A stretch of 59,522 nucleotides of DNA from Rhodoferax sp. (GTDB lineage Bacteria > Pseudomonadota > Gammaproteobacteria > Burkholderiales > Burkholderiaceae_C). The notes under the pieces were generated by a model, which was given only the letters and a program-made list of their open reading frames with translations, searched no databases and was not told the DNA's origin. Numbering within the stretch: position 1 is the stretch's first letter; the number at the start of each line of letters is the position of its first letter. Location: positions 1-59,522 of the forward strand of contig JAEUOX010000082.1 of the NCBI GenBank assembly GCA_016790475.1, in the 5' to 3' direction. Below, one piece after another: positions 42,091 to 51,086 of the stretch. The position numbers and the translations under genes were made by a program.

Positions 42091-43548
42091 ATGCACAAAT
42101 TTGACGAGATGTACACCACGCTGCCCTACGCCTTCTTTTCGGGCGGCACGCAGATCCGGGACCACTACAAGCTCTACGACGAATGGCTGGCGCAGCAGCC
42201 GGGCGACATGATGGCCAAGCGGCGCGAGGAAGCCGAGCTGATCTTCCGGCGCGTGGGCATCACCTTCGCGGTGTACGGTGCCAAGGACGAGGACGGTGCC
42301 GGTACCGAACGGCTGATTCCGTTCGACCTGATTCCCCGCATCATTCCGGCCGCCGAGTGGTCCAGCCTGGAGCGTGGCCTGGTGCAGCGCGTCGAGGCGC
42401 TGAACCGCTTCATCCACGACGTCTACCATGACCAGGAGATCCTGAAGGCCGGCCTGATCCCGCAGGACCAGGTCATGCGCAACGCGCAGTTCCGCCCGGA
42501 GATGGTCGGCGTCAACGTGCCGGGCAATGTCTACTCGCACATCTCTGGCGTCGACATCGTGCGCGCGCCGAACGCGCAGGGCGAGGGCGAGTACTTCGTA
42601 CTCGAGGACAACCTGCGCGTGCCCAGCGGCGTCAGCTACATGCTGGAAGACCGCAAGATGATGATGCGGCTCTTTCCGGGCCTGTTCAGCGCCCACCGGG
42701 TGGCGCCGGTCGCGCACTACCCGGACCTGCTGCTGGAGACGCTGCGCGCGTCCAGCCCCACGACGACGGCCGAGCCCACGGTCGTCGTGCTGACGCCCGG
42801 CATGCACAACAGCGCCTATTTCGAGCATGCCTTCCTGGCGCAGCAGATGGGCGTGGAGCTCGTCGAGGGGCAGGACCTGTTCGCCCGCGACAACTTCATC
42901 TACATGCGCACGACCCGCGGCCCGCGCCGGGTCGACGTCATCTACCGCCGCGTCGACGACGACTTCCTCGACCCGCAGGTGTTCCGGGCCGACTCCACGC
43001 TGGGCTGCGCCGGGCTGCTGGACGCCTACCGGGCCGGCCACGTGACGATCTGCAACGCGGTCGGCACCGGGGTGGCGGACGACAAGTCCATCTACCCCTA
43101 TGTGCCGAAGATGATCGAGTTCTACCTCGGCGAGAAGCCGATCCTGAACAACGTGCCGACCTACATGTGCCGCAACCCGGAGGATCTGGCCTACACGCTG
43201 GCGAACCTGAAGGACCTGGTTGTCAAGGAAGTGCATGGCGCCGGCGGCTACGGCATGCTGGTCGGCCCGGCCGCCACGCAGGCCGAGCTGGAGGACTTCG
43301 CCCGCGCGGTGCGGGCCAACCCGTCCGGCTACATCGCCCAGCCCACGCTGAGCCTGTCGACCTGCCCGACCTTCGTCGAGAGCGGCATCGCGCCGCGCCA
43401 CATCGACCTGCGCCCCTATGTGCTCAGCGGCAAGACCGTGCAGATGGTGCCCGGCGGACTGACCCGGGTCGCCCTCAAGGAGGGCTCGCTGGTCGTCAAC
43501 TCCTCGCAGGGCGGCGGCACCAAGGACACCTGGGTGCTCGAAGTATGA
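42091..43548 (+). CDS. Circularly permuted ATP-grasp (type 2) ligase
   Basis: A 485-residue cytoplasmic protein predicted to form an amide bond through an acyl-phosphate intermediate. Conserved blocks are the N-terminal HKFDEMYTTLPYAFFSGG, IYRRVDDDFLDPQVFRADST, the nucleotide-loop VVKEVHGAGGYGMLVGP, YIAQPTLSLST, DLRPYV and SSQGGGTKDTWVL. All look intact, unlike in the fused paralogue at 33272-35851. The alpha-E gene follows after 40 bp. In many genomes a transglutaminase and an Anbu proteasome-like peptidase follow; here neither does. GGAG (near 42077) lies 9-10 bases upstream of the ATG. Confidence 0.94.
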   Translation: MHKFDEMYTTLPYAFFSGGTQIRDHYKLYDEWLAQQPGDMMAKRREEAELIFRRVGITFAVYGAKDEDGAGTERLIPFDLIPRIIPAAEWSSLERGLVQRVEALNRFIHDVYHDQEILKAGLIPQDQVMRNAQFRPEMVGVNVPGNVYSHISGVDIVRAPNAQGEGEYFVLEDNLRVPSGVSYMLEDRKMMMRLFPGLFSAHRVAPVAHYPDLLLETLRASSPTTTAEPTVVVLTPGMHNSAYFEHAFLAQQMGVELVEGQDLFARDNFIYMRTTRGPRRVDVIYRRVDDDFLDPQVFRADSTLGCAGLLDAYRAGHVTICNAVGTGVADDKSIYPYVPKMIEFYLGEKPILNNVPTYMCRNPEDLAYTLANLKDLVVKEVHGAGGYGMLVGPAATQAELEDFARAVRANPSGYIAQPTLSLSTCPTFVESGIAPRHIDLRPYVLSGKTVQMVPGGLTRVALKEGSLVVNSSQGGGTKDTWVLEV

Positions 43549-43588
43549 ACCCCCATTCCCCCCGCCACCGATCGCCCGAGGAGCGCGC

Positions 43589-44548
43589 ATGCTGAGCCGT
43601 ACCGCCGACCACCTGTTCTGGATGTCCCGCTACACCGAACGTGCCGAGAACACCGCCCGCCTGCTGGACGTCAACTACCAGACCTCGCTGCTTCCGCAGT
43701 CGGAGGCGGTTGCGCTGGTGGGCTGGCAGGGCCTGATCAGCATCAGCGAGCTGATGCCCAACTACACGCAGCGTTATGGCGACGTGCGGGCGCGCGACGT
43801 CATGGAGTTCATGGTCAAGGACGAGAGCAACCCCTCGAGCATCGTGTCCTGCCTGGGGGCGGCGCGCGAGAACGCCCGCGCGGTGCGCGGCACGCTGACG
43901 ACCGAGGTCTGGGAAACCCAGAACCAGACCTGGCTGGAGGTGCGCCGGATGATCAAGTCCGGCGAGTTCGAGCGGGATCCGGGGCAGTTCTTCGAGTGGG
44001 TCAAATTCCGCTCGCACCTGTCGCGCGGCGTCACGGTCGGCACGATGCTGATGGACGAGGCGCTGCACTTCATGCGCCTGGGTACCTTCCTGGAGCGTGC
44101 GGACAACACCGCGCGGCTGGTCGACGTGAAGTTCCATGCGGTCGAGAGCGACTTCTTCGGCACCGCCAGCGAGAAGGACCAGGAGTACGACTTCTACCAC
44201 TGGAGCGCGATCCTGCGCAGCGTCTCCGGCTTCGAGATCTACCGCAAGGTCTACCGCGACGTGATCAAGCCCGAGCGCGTGGCCGAGCTGCTGATCCTGC
44301 GCCCGGACATGCCCCGCTCGCTGCATGCCAGCCTCAACGAGGTGGTCAGCAACCTGGCCCTGGTGGCCAGCGACCCGGACAGCGAGACCCAGCGGCGCGC
44401 CGGCAAGCTGCGCGCCGAACTGAAATACGGCCGCATCGACGAGATCCTGGCCACCGGCCTGCATGCCTACCTGACCCAGTTCCTGGACCGGGTCAACGAC
44501 CTGGGCCTGCACATCAGCCGCGATTTCCTGATTCCATCGTCGGCCTGA
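43589..44548 (+). CDS. Alpha-E domain protein
   Basis: A 319-residue all-helical protein of the alpha-E (DUF403) family. It begins with the signature MLSRTADHLFWMSRYTERAE and carries charged motifs such as SCLGAARENARAVRGTLT and MRLGTFLERADNTARLVDV. The family nearly always accompanies circularly permuted ATP-grasp ligases and is thought to be their partner; no activity is proven. AGGAG (43579) gives a good ribosome binding site. It is about half the size of the equivalent region plus ligase in the fusion protein. A 12-bp inverted repeat lies in the 54-bp gap after it. Confidence 0.94.
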   Translation: MLSRTADHLFWMSRYTERAENTARLLDVNYQTSLLPQSEAVALVGWQGLISISELMPNYTQRYGDVRARDVMEFMVKDESNPSSIVSCLGAARENARAVRGTLTTEVWETQNQTWLEVRRMIKSGEFERDPGQFFEWVKFRSHLSRGVTVGTMLMDEALHFMRLGTFLERADNTARLVDVKFHAVESDFFGTASEKDQEYDFYHWSAILRSVSGFEIYRKVYRDVIKPERVAELLILRPDMPRSLHASLNEVVSNLALVASDPDSETQRRAGKLRAELKYGRIDEILATGLHAYLTQFLDRVNDLGLHISRDFLIPSSA

Positions 44549-44572
44549 CGCAACAGCCTCGATTTCCATGCG

Positions 44573-44605
44573 CACAGTGCAGGCTAACATCGCGCCTGCA
44601 CTGTG
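44573..44605 (+). repeat. Perfect 12-bp inverted repeat covering the start codon of the 1780-residue sensor gene
   Basis: CACAGTGCAGGC (44573-44584), a 9-base loop TAACATCGC, then GCCTGCACTGTG (44594-44605). All 12 pairs match. The last three bases of the right arm are the GTG used as start of the next gene. As RNA the hairpin would bury the start codon; as DNA the arms lie two helical turns apart (21 bp centre to centre). The loop contains TAACAT, a weak -10 candidate. It may regulate translation, bind a dimeric repressor, or end transcription of the alpha-E gene, although no T-tract follows. Confidence 0.6.
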
Positions 44606-47600
44606 ACCGCCACCACTGACACCTCTTCCCTGGCACCCAGCGGCCCGGCGCTGGATGCGCTGATGCGCGAGGAGCGTGTGCGGCTGCACGGGACGATCTG
44701 GCCGGCGGCCGTGCTGGGCAGCGTGGTGGTGGCGCTGCTGGTGGCCGGCGTGTTGTGGACGGTGCAGCCGCCCGTGCCGGTGCTGGTCTGGCTGGCCGCG
44801 GTCTGCCTGGCGATCGGTACGCGGGTCCTCGTTGGCAGGGCGCACGCGCGTGCCGTTGCGGACCGTGCCATGGATGCCCGGTGGCTGGGCCGGCACCGGG
44901 TGGTCTCCGCGTTGCACGGGGCGGTCTGGGCCGCGGCCGCCTGGTGGCTGTACCCGCAAGGGCACCCGGTCCAGGAGATCTTCCTGGTGTTCGCCCTGGC
45001 CGGCGTGACGGTCAGCGCGATGATGGCCTATGCCTTCGACCTGCGCAGCGCGCTGCTGTTCGGCGCGCCGGCGATGCTGGCCCTGGTGCTGCGCCTGCTG
45101 GCGGAAGGGGAAGCGGTCAGCACCAGCACCGCGCTGATCGTGGCGATGTTCCAGATCTACCACGCGGTGGTGGCGCTGCGCGCCGCGCGGGCGGTGCGGA
45201 CCCATGTGGCGCTGCGTGGCGCCGAGGCACTGCGGATGGCGGCCCTGCGCAGCAAGCATGCGCAACTGGGGCGCGCCGAGCGCCTGGCCCGGCTGGGCAG
45301 CTTCGAGTGGAACCCGCAGGACGGCACGCTGGCCTGGTCGGACGAGCATTTCCGCCTGTGGGGCGTCGAGCCGTCCAGCGTCCCGCCCACCCAAGCCCTG
45401 TTCCTGCAGGGCGTACACCCCGAGGACCGGGCGCTGCAGCAGGCGGCGCAGGAGGCGGCGCTGCGTGGCGAGGCGCCCTACGACTGCGTGTTCCGCGTCT
45501 GCCGGCCGGATGGCACGGTGCGCCAGGTCCATGTGATGGGCGAAGTGCTGCGAGACCCGGACGGCCGGGTGCTGCGGGTGGTCGGCGCGGTGCAGGACAT
45601 CACCGAGGCCCGGGCGGCCGAGGCAGCCTTGCTGGAGAAGCAGCGGTTGGTGGACGTGCTGCAGCAGACCACGCCGCTGGGCCTGTGGTTCTTCGACGAG
45701 ACCGGCTATACCGTGGATCTCAACCCGGCGCTGTGCGGCATCCTGGGCCGCGACCGGCTGGAAGTGCTGGGGCGGCCCATGGCGGATTTCCTCGCCACGC
45801 AGGACGCCGCGCGGCCGGCGGGGCTGCCGGCGCCTGCCGGGGCGCAGGTGCTGGACCTGGAACTGGTGCGCCCGGATGGGGACCGGGTGCATTGCCTGGT
45901 GCACCTGACGCCGATCGCCGGCTCCGGCGATGCGCCGGCCGGCCTGGTGGGCATGGTGTCGGACCTGGCGCCGATCGACGCGGCGCGCAATGCGCAGCAC
46001 AGTGCCGAGTTCGTCGTGAACTCGGTCGACGAGGTGATCAGCGTGGTCGACCTGCAAGGCGTGTACCGGATGGTCAACGATGCCTGGTGCCGGCAGACCG
46101 GCCATGCGCGTGCCGATGTCATCGGCAGGACCGCCCGGGAGGTGATGCCGGTGCTGATGACGTCGGAGCGGACCCAGGCCGCCCGGGAATGCATCGCGTT
46201 GCGCCAGCCACGCACGCTGCGGGCGTCGATCGAGCTGCCGGGCCAGGGACTGCGTGCCATCGAGACGACGCTCACGCCGCTGGTGGATCCGTCCTCCACG
46301 GTGCGTGGGGTCATCGCGGTGTCGCGGGACATCACCGAGCAGGAGGCGACGCGCGAGGCGCTGGCCGGCAGCCTGGAGAACCTGCGGCGCACCTTCAACG
46401 CCGCGCTGGACGGGATGTTCGCCTACAACGCCCATGATCCGGCCGGGCGGCTGCTGTTCGCCAACGACCGCTTCTTCGAGATGTGGGAGATACCGCGCGA
46501 ACTGGCCGCCGGCATCTGCCGGCGCGATGTCATCACGGCGGCCCGCCGGCTCTTCATCGACCCGGACGCGGAAGTGCGCCGGATCGACGAGATCCTGGCC
46601 ATGGACGTGCCCTTCGAGGACCGGGTGCAGCTGCGCGACGGGCGGGTCTTCCTGCGCCGCAGCGTGCCGCTGAAGGACGGCCGGGATGGCGCCGGGCCGA
46701 CGCGCGTCTGGAGCTTCCGTGACGTGACGCGCGAGGACCTGGCGCTGCAGTCACTGCGCGACAGCGACCGGGCCCAGAAGGCGCTGATGGATGCGTTTCC
46801 CGGCTATGTCGCTGTCGTGGATGCGGAGTGTGTCTATACCTATGCCAATGAACGCCTGGCGCAGTTGCTGGGCTTCCGGGTGACCGACATCGTCGGGCGG
46901 CACATGCGGGATGTGCTGGACGAGGAGCGCTATCAGGCCAATCTGCAGGAGATGGCACGTGCGCGGCGTGGCCAGGCCTCGGTCAGCGTACGCAGCTATG
47001 CGGCCACGGGCCAGCGTGGCGCGGTTGATCTCCAGGTGACCCATGTCGTCGGGGCCGGCGCCGACCCCGCCCGTGCCGCGGTCTATGTGTTCGGGGTCGA
47101 CATCACCGACCGGGCGCGGGCCGAAGCCGCGCTGCTGCTCGCCAAGGAGGAGGCCGAGCGGGCGAACCGGGCCAAGAGCGCCTTCCTGGCCAGCGTGAGC
47201 CACGAACTGCGCACGCCGCTGAACGCGATCCTGGGCTTCTCGCAGCTGCTGCGCTCGGATGCCCATGTGTCGCAGGCCGCCAGCGACAACGCCGGCGAGA
47301 TCGAGCGGGCCGGGCAGCATCTGCTGTCGCTGGTGGACGACCTGATCGACCTGGGCCGGGTCGAGGCCGGGCACCTGGAGCTGTCGATGGGCCGCGTGCC
47401 GCTGGATGCGGTCATCAACGAGAGCCTGTCGCTGGTCGCCCCCTTGGCCGCCAAGCAGGGGATCCGCATCGTGTATGCGGGTGGCGACGCACGCAACGCG
47501 GTGGTCCATGCCGATGGGGTGCGCCTCCGTCAGGTGGTCATCAACCTGTTGTCCAACGCGATCAAGTACAACCGCGCCGAGGGTACGGTCCGGGTGCGCT

Positions 47601-49945
47601 GCCTGCGCCGGCCGGTGCCGGCCGGTGCCACCGGGCCCCTGGTGCGGGTCGAAGTCGAGGACACCGGGCATGGCATCTCGCCGGACCGGGCCAGCCGGAT
47701 CTTCTCGGCGTTCGACCGCCTGGGCGCCGAGCGCGGTGCCGTCGAGGGCACCGGCATCGGGCTGGTGATCACGAAGCGGCTGGTCGATGCGATGGGCGGA
47801 ACGATCGGCTACGACACCCTGCCGGGCCAGGGCAGCACCTTCTGGATCGATCTGGCCCAGGCGCCCTCCGGCGTGCCGCTGGCCCCGCCCGCCGCGGCGC
47901 CGCGGGAGGCCCCAGCCGGGCGGCAGCCGCGGGTGCTTGTCGCCGAGGACTACGCGCCCAACCAGGCGGTGCTGCGGCTGCAGCTGAGCAGCCTGGGCTG
48001 CGACGTGGAGGTGGTCGGCGATGGTGCCGAGGCGCTGCAGCGCTGGACCGACGGCCGCTTCGACCTGGTGCTGACAGATCTGGACATGCCGGTGATGGAC
48101 GGCTTCGCGCTGGCCCGCAGCATCCGCAAGCTGGAGCTTCGCAACGGCGCCCGCGTGCCGATCATCGCGCAGAGTGCCGCGCTGGTGGGCGAGGAGCGCG
48201 TGCAGTGCCTGGCCGCCGGCATGGACGATCTGCTGTCCAAGCCGATCACGCTGGAAGGGCTGGCGGACCTGCTGCGCCGCTGGCTGGGTGCGGCGGCGCC
48301 GGCGCTGGGTGCACCCCCTGCACCGCCGCCGCCGGTGCCCCCGACGCCGGCCCGGCGCGCCCGCGACCGCGAGGTGCCGGTGCTGGACCTGGACCAGCTC
48401 TACCGCATGCTCGGCCGCATCAGCTCCTCCCAGGCCCAGGCGCTGGTGGACACCTTCCTCGAATCGGCGGCCCACGGCCTGGAGCGGCTCGCCAGCACCC
48501 GCGATGCCACCGGGCTGCTGGCGCGCGAGATGCACCGGCAACGCTCCTCGGCGCGCACCGTCGGCGCGCTGCAGTACGCCGAGCTCGCCGGCCGCATCGA
48601 GGACCTGGTGCGCGCCGACGCGTCCCTGGTTGCCGGGCCCTGGATCGCGCAGCTGCGCGCGGCACTGGCGCTGGTCGAGCGGGCGGCCGCGGCGCTGGCC
48701 GATGCCGATCCGGTGTCGACACCGGCGCCGCTCGCCCCCAGCCCCGGGGGGGACGCGCTGGTCGCCTCGGTGCTGGTGGTGGACGACGACCCGGTCGTGC
48801 TGCTGCAGATGGGGCAGATGCTGGCGGGCATCGGCGTCGGCGAGGTCGCCACGGCGCGCAACGGTCTGGAGGCGCTGCTGGAGATGGGCCGGCGCTCCGA
48901 GCAGTTCAGCGTCGTCGTGTGCGACCTGAACATGCCGGAGATGGACGGTGTCGAGATGATCCGGCGCATCGGCCAGAGCGGCTTCCGGGGCGGGCTGATC
49001 CTGATGAGCGGGGCGGACCGGCAGATCGTCGCGACCGTGGGCAAGCTGGCGGCGCTGCAGGGCCTGACCGTGCTCGGCCAGATCCAGAAGCCGGCCACGC
49101 CGCAGGTCATGCGCGAGCTGCTGGAGCAGACGGTGCGCATCCCGATCGACCGGCGCATGGCGCGCAGCGCGGCGACGCTGACGCCGGAGTCGCTGCGGGC
49201 CGGCATGGCGCGCCAGGAGTTCAACGTGTGGCTGCAGCCCAAGGTGCAGGCCGACACGCTGCAGCCGGTCGGCGTCGAGGCGCTGGCGCGCTGGCGCCAG
49301 GCCGACGGCCGTCTGGTGCCGCCGGACCTGTTCATCGTGATGGCGGAGCGCTCCGGCCTGATCGCCGAGCTCTCCGGCCTGCTGCTCGCGCGCGGGCTGG
49401 AGGCGGCCGCGCAGCTGCATGCGGCCGGCTTCCCGCTGACGGTCTCGGTCAACCTGTCGGCGCTGTGGCTCGATGACCTGCGCCTGCCGGACCTGATGCA
49501 GCGCTCGGTGGAGGCGGTCGGGCTGCAGCCCTCCGACATCCTGTTCGAGGTCACCGAGACCGGCGTCACGAAGGACGTCGCGGTGGCGCTTGATGTGCTG
49601 ACGCGCCTGCGGCTGAAGGGCTTCGGCCTGTCGATCGACGACTTCGGCATCGGCTACTCCTCGTTCGAGCAGCTCGGGCGCATCCCGTTCACCGAGATGA
49701 AGCTCGACCGCAGCTTCGTCAACCGCGGGCTGCAGGATCCGGCGGCCCGGGCGATCCTGGAGAGCAGCATGGCCATGGCCCAGAAGCTGTCGCTGAGCAC
49801 CGTGGCCGAAGGCGTCGAGACCGAAGAGGAGCTCGCGCTGATGCGCGGCATGGGCTGCGGCAGCATCCAGGGTTATCTGATCGCGCGTCCGATGCCGGTG
49901 GAGGCGCTGATCCAGTGGCTGCGGGAGCGGCCGGCCGCGGGCTGA
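44603..49945 (+). CDS. Giant hybrid sensor kinase with phosphorelay and EAL output
   Basis: A 1780-residue inner-membrane protein. Residues about 30-200 contain five or six hydrophobic segments without a large periplasmic loop. Five PAS domains start near 229, 346, 466, 590 and 722. A HisKA domain carries His867 (SHELRTPLN), followed by an ATPase with [19 protein letters not shown] and GTGIGL. Receiver 1 has Asp1159 ([11 protein letters not shown]), Hpt has His1311 (MHRQRSSA), and receiver 2 has Asp1441 ([10 protein letters not shown]). The EAL domain (about 1532-1780) keeps [25 protein letters not shown] and QGYL, so it should hydrolyse c-di-GMP. No GGDEF is present. GTG 44603 is the first start in frame but has no ribosome binding site; ATG 44663 is an alternative. 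Confidence 0.93.
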   Translation: MTATTDTSSLAPSGPALDALMREERVRLHGTIWPAAVLGSVVVALLVAGVLWTVQPPVPVLVWLAAVCLAIGTRVLVGRAHARAVADRAMDARWLGRHRVVSALHGAVWAAAAWWLYPQGHPVQEIFLVFALAGVTVSAMMAYAFDLRSALLFGAPAMLALVLRLLAEGEAVSTSTALIVAMFQIYHAVVALRAARAVRTHVALRGAEALRMAALRSKHAQLGRAERLARLGSFEWNPQDGTLAWSDEHFRLWGVEPSSVPPTQALFLQGVHPEDRALQQAAQEAALRGEAPYDCVFRVCRPDGTVRQVHVMGEVLRDPDGRVLRVVGAVQDITEARAAEAALLEKQRLVDVLQQTTPLGLWFFDETGYTVDLNPALCGILGRDRLEVLGRPMADFLATQDAARPAGLPAPAGAQVLDLELVRPDGDRVHCLVHLTPIAGSGDAPAGLVGMVSDLAPIDAARNAQHSAEFVVNSVDEVISVVDLQGVYRMVNDAWCRQTGHARADVIGRTAREVMPVLMTSERTQAARECIALRQPRTLRASIELPGQGLRAIETTLTPLVDPSSTVRGVIAVSRDITEQEATREALAGSLENLRRTFNAALDGMFAYNAHDPAGRLLFANDRFFEMWEIPRELAAGICRRDVITAARRLFIDPDAEVRRIDEILAMDVPFEDRVQLRDGRVFLRRSVPLKDGRDGAGPTRVWSFRDVTREDLALQSLRDSDRAQKALMDAFPGYVAVVDAECVYTYANERLAQLLGFRVTDIVGRHMRDVLDEERYQANLQEMARARRGQASVSVRSYAATGQRGAVDLQVTHVVGAGADPARAAVYVFGVDITDRARAEAALLLAKEEAERANRAKSAFLASVSHELRTPLNAILGFSQLLRSDAHVSQAASDNAGEIERAGQHLLSLVDDLIDLGRVEAGHLELSMGRVPLDAVINESLSLVAPLAAKQGIRIVYAGGDARNAVVHADGVRLRQVVINLLSNAIKYNRAEGTVRVRCLRRPVPAGATGPLVRVEVEDTGHGISPDRASRIFSAFDRLGAERGAVEGTGIGLVITKRLVDAMGGTIGYDTLPGQGSTFWIDLAQAPSGVPLAPPAAAPREAPAGRQPRVLVAEDYAPNQAVLRLQLSSLGCDVEVVGDGAEALQRWTDGRFDLVLTDLDMPVMDGFALARSIRKLELRNGARVPIIAQSAALVGEERVQCLAAGMDDLLSKPITLEGLADLLRRWLGAAAPALGAPPAPPPPVPPTPARRARDREVPVLDLDQLYRMLGRISSSQAQALVDTFLESAAHGLERLASTRDATGLLAREMHRQRSSARTVGALQYAELAGRIEDLVRADASLVAGPWIAQLRAALALVERAAAALADADPVSTPAPLAPSPGGDALVASVLVVDDDPVVLLQMGQMLAGIGVGEVATARNGLEALLEMGRRSEQFSVVVCDLNMPEMDGVEMIRRIGQSGFRGGLILMSGADRQIVATVGKLAALQGLTVLGQIQKPATPQVMRELLEQTVRIPIDRRMARSAATLTPESLRAGMARQEFNVWLQPKVQADTLQPVGVEALARWRQADGRLVPPDLFIVMAERSGLIAELSGLLLARGLEAAAQLHAAGFPLTVSVNLSALWLDDLRLPDLMQRSVEAVGLQPSDILFEVTETGVTKDVAVALDVLTRLRLKGFGLSIDDFGIGYSSFEQLGRIPFTEMKLDRSFVNRGLQDPAARAILESSMAMAQKLSLSTVAEGVETEEELALMRGMGCGSIQGYLIARPMPVEALIQWLRERPAAG

Positions 49946-49955
49946 GCGCCCCGCT

Positions 49956-51086
49956 TCAGCGCGCGCGGGCGATCGCCTCGCCGAGCTCGATCACCGCCAT
50001 CGCGTAGTAGCTGCTCCAGTTGTAGCGGGTGACCACATAGAAGTTCTCGGTCCCCGCCAGGTACTGTGGGGCCTCGCCGCCGTTCTGCAGCTCCACCAGC
50101 GCCAGCGGGCCGGTGTGCTGCTGGCCGGCGGTGTCCAGCAGCACACCGCGTGCGGCCAGGTCGGCCGGCTGGAAGGTCGGCAGAATGTCGGGCCCGAGCA
50201 GCGGCGCCAGATCCAGGCGCTCCGGTGCGAACTGCACCGGGTAGTGCGTTGGCATGCCGGGCTTCCAGCCGAAGGCCTGGAAGTAATTAGCCACCGAACC
50301 GATGACGTCGACCGGGCTGCGGAACAGGTCGATGCGCCCGTCGCCATCGAAGTCGATCGCATAACGCACCCAGCTCGAGGGCATGAACTGCGGCAGGCCC
50401 ATCGCGCCGGCATAACTGCCGCGCAGCGAGGCCGGGTCCAGCCCGCCGCGCCGGGCCAGCGAGAGCAACTGCTCCAGCTCGCCGAGAAAGAAGGCCCGGC
50501 GTTCCGCGGCGCGCGGGTGCGCCAGCGGAAAGTCGAAGCTCAGCGTTGCCAGTGCGTCGATCACCCGGAAGTTGCCGACCTGGCGGCCGAAGATCGTCTC
50601 CACGCCGATGATGCCCACGATGATCGCCGCCGGCACGCCGAACTCGCGTTCGGCCCGCTCCAGCGCGTCGGCGTTGGCCTGCCAGAACGCGACACCGGCG
50701 GCGATGCGCACCGGATCGATGAAGCGGCTGCGGTAGACGCGCCAGTTCTTGGCCGTGCCGGCCGGCGCCGGCAGCACCCAGCGCGTGATCTGCGGCAGGT
50801 GCTGGGCCTGCCCGATGACCTGCCGGGTCCAGGCCGGGTCCAGGTCCCGGCGGCTGGCGATGTCGTCGGCGGCACGCATCGCGTCCTCCCGGCCCGCATA
50901 ACTGTGCGTCACCGGAGCGGCGGCGCGGTGGCGGGCCTTCGGCGCGGCCGCGCGCGTCGCGGAAGTGCGCGGCTTGGCCTGGGGGGTGGCGGCTCGGGCC
51001 TCGCCGGCGAGTGGGCCGGACAGCAGGGCGCCGGCCAGCAGCGCGGTGGCGCAGGCCAGGCGGCGGCGCGTCAACGGGAGGGCCAT
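49956..51086 (-). CDS. mltB: Lytic murein transglycosylase B
   Basis: A 376-residue periplasmic peptidoglycan-cleaving enzyme. The N-terminus (TRRRLACATALLAGALLSGP, ending EARA) is a signal peptide without a lipobox, so this MltB is soluble rather than a lipoprotein; the RRR pair gives slight resemblance to a Tat signal. An Ala/Arg/Lys-rich linker follows to about residue 65. The catalytic Glu is in IIGVETIFGRQVGNFRVIDA, followed by YAGAMGLPQFMPSSW and DFDGDGRIDLF, the EF-hand-like segment. ATG 51086 overlaps the end of tgpA by 16 bases, so it is co-transcribed with tgpA. Confidence 0.94.
   Translation of the reverse strand: MALPLTRRRLACATALLAGALLSGPLAGEARAATPQAKPRTSATRAAAPKARHRAAAPVTHSYAGREDAMRAADDIASRRDLDPAWTRQVIGQAQHLPQITRWVLPAPAGTAKNWRVYRSRFIDPVRIAAGVAFWQANADALERAEREFGVPAAIIVGIIGVETIFGRQVGNFRVIDALATLSFDFPLAHPRAAERRAFFLGELEQLLSLARRGGLDPASLRGSYAGAMGLPQFMPSSWVRYAIDFDGDGRIDLFRSPVDVIGSVANYFQAFGWKPGMPTHYPVQFAPERLDLAPLLGPDILPTFQPADLAARGVLLDTAGQQHTGPLALVELQNGGEAPQYLAGTENFYVVTRYNWSSYYAMAVIELGEAIARAR

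Noticed and set aside
46751-49420. An 889-codon open frame on the minus strand within the 1780-residue sensor gene
   Set aside because: It is the complement of the kinase, receiver and EAL modules and has no motif of its own.
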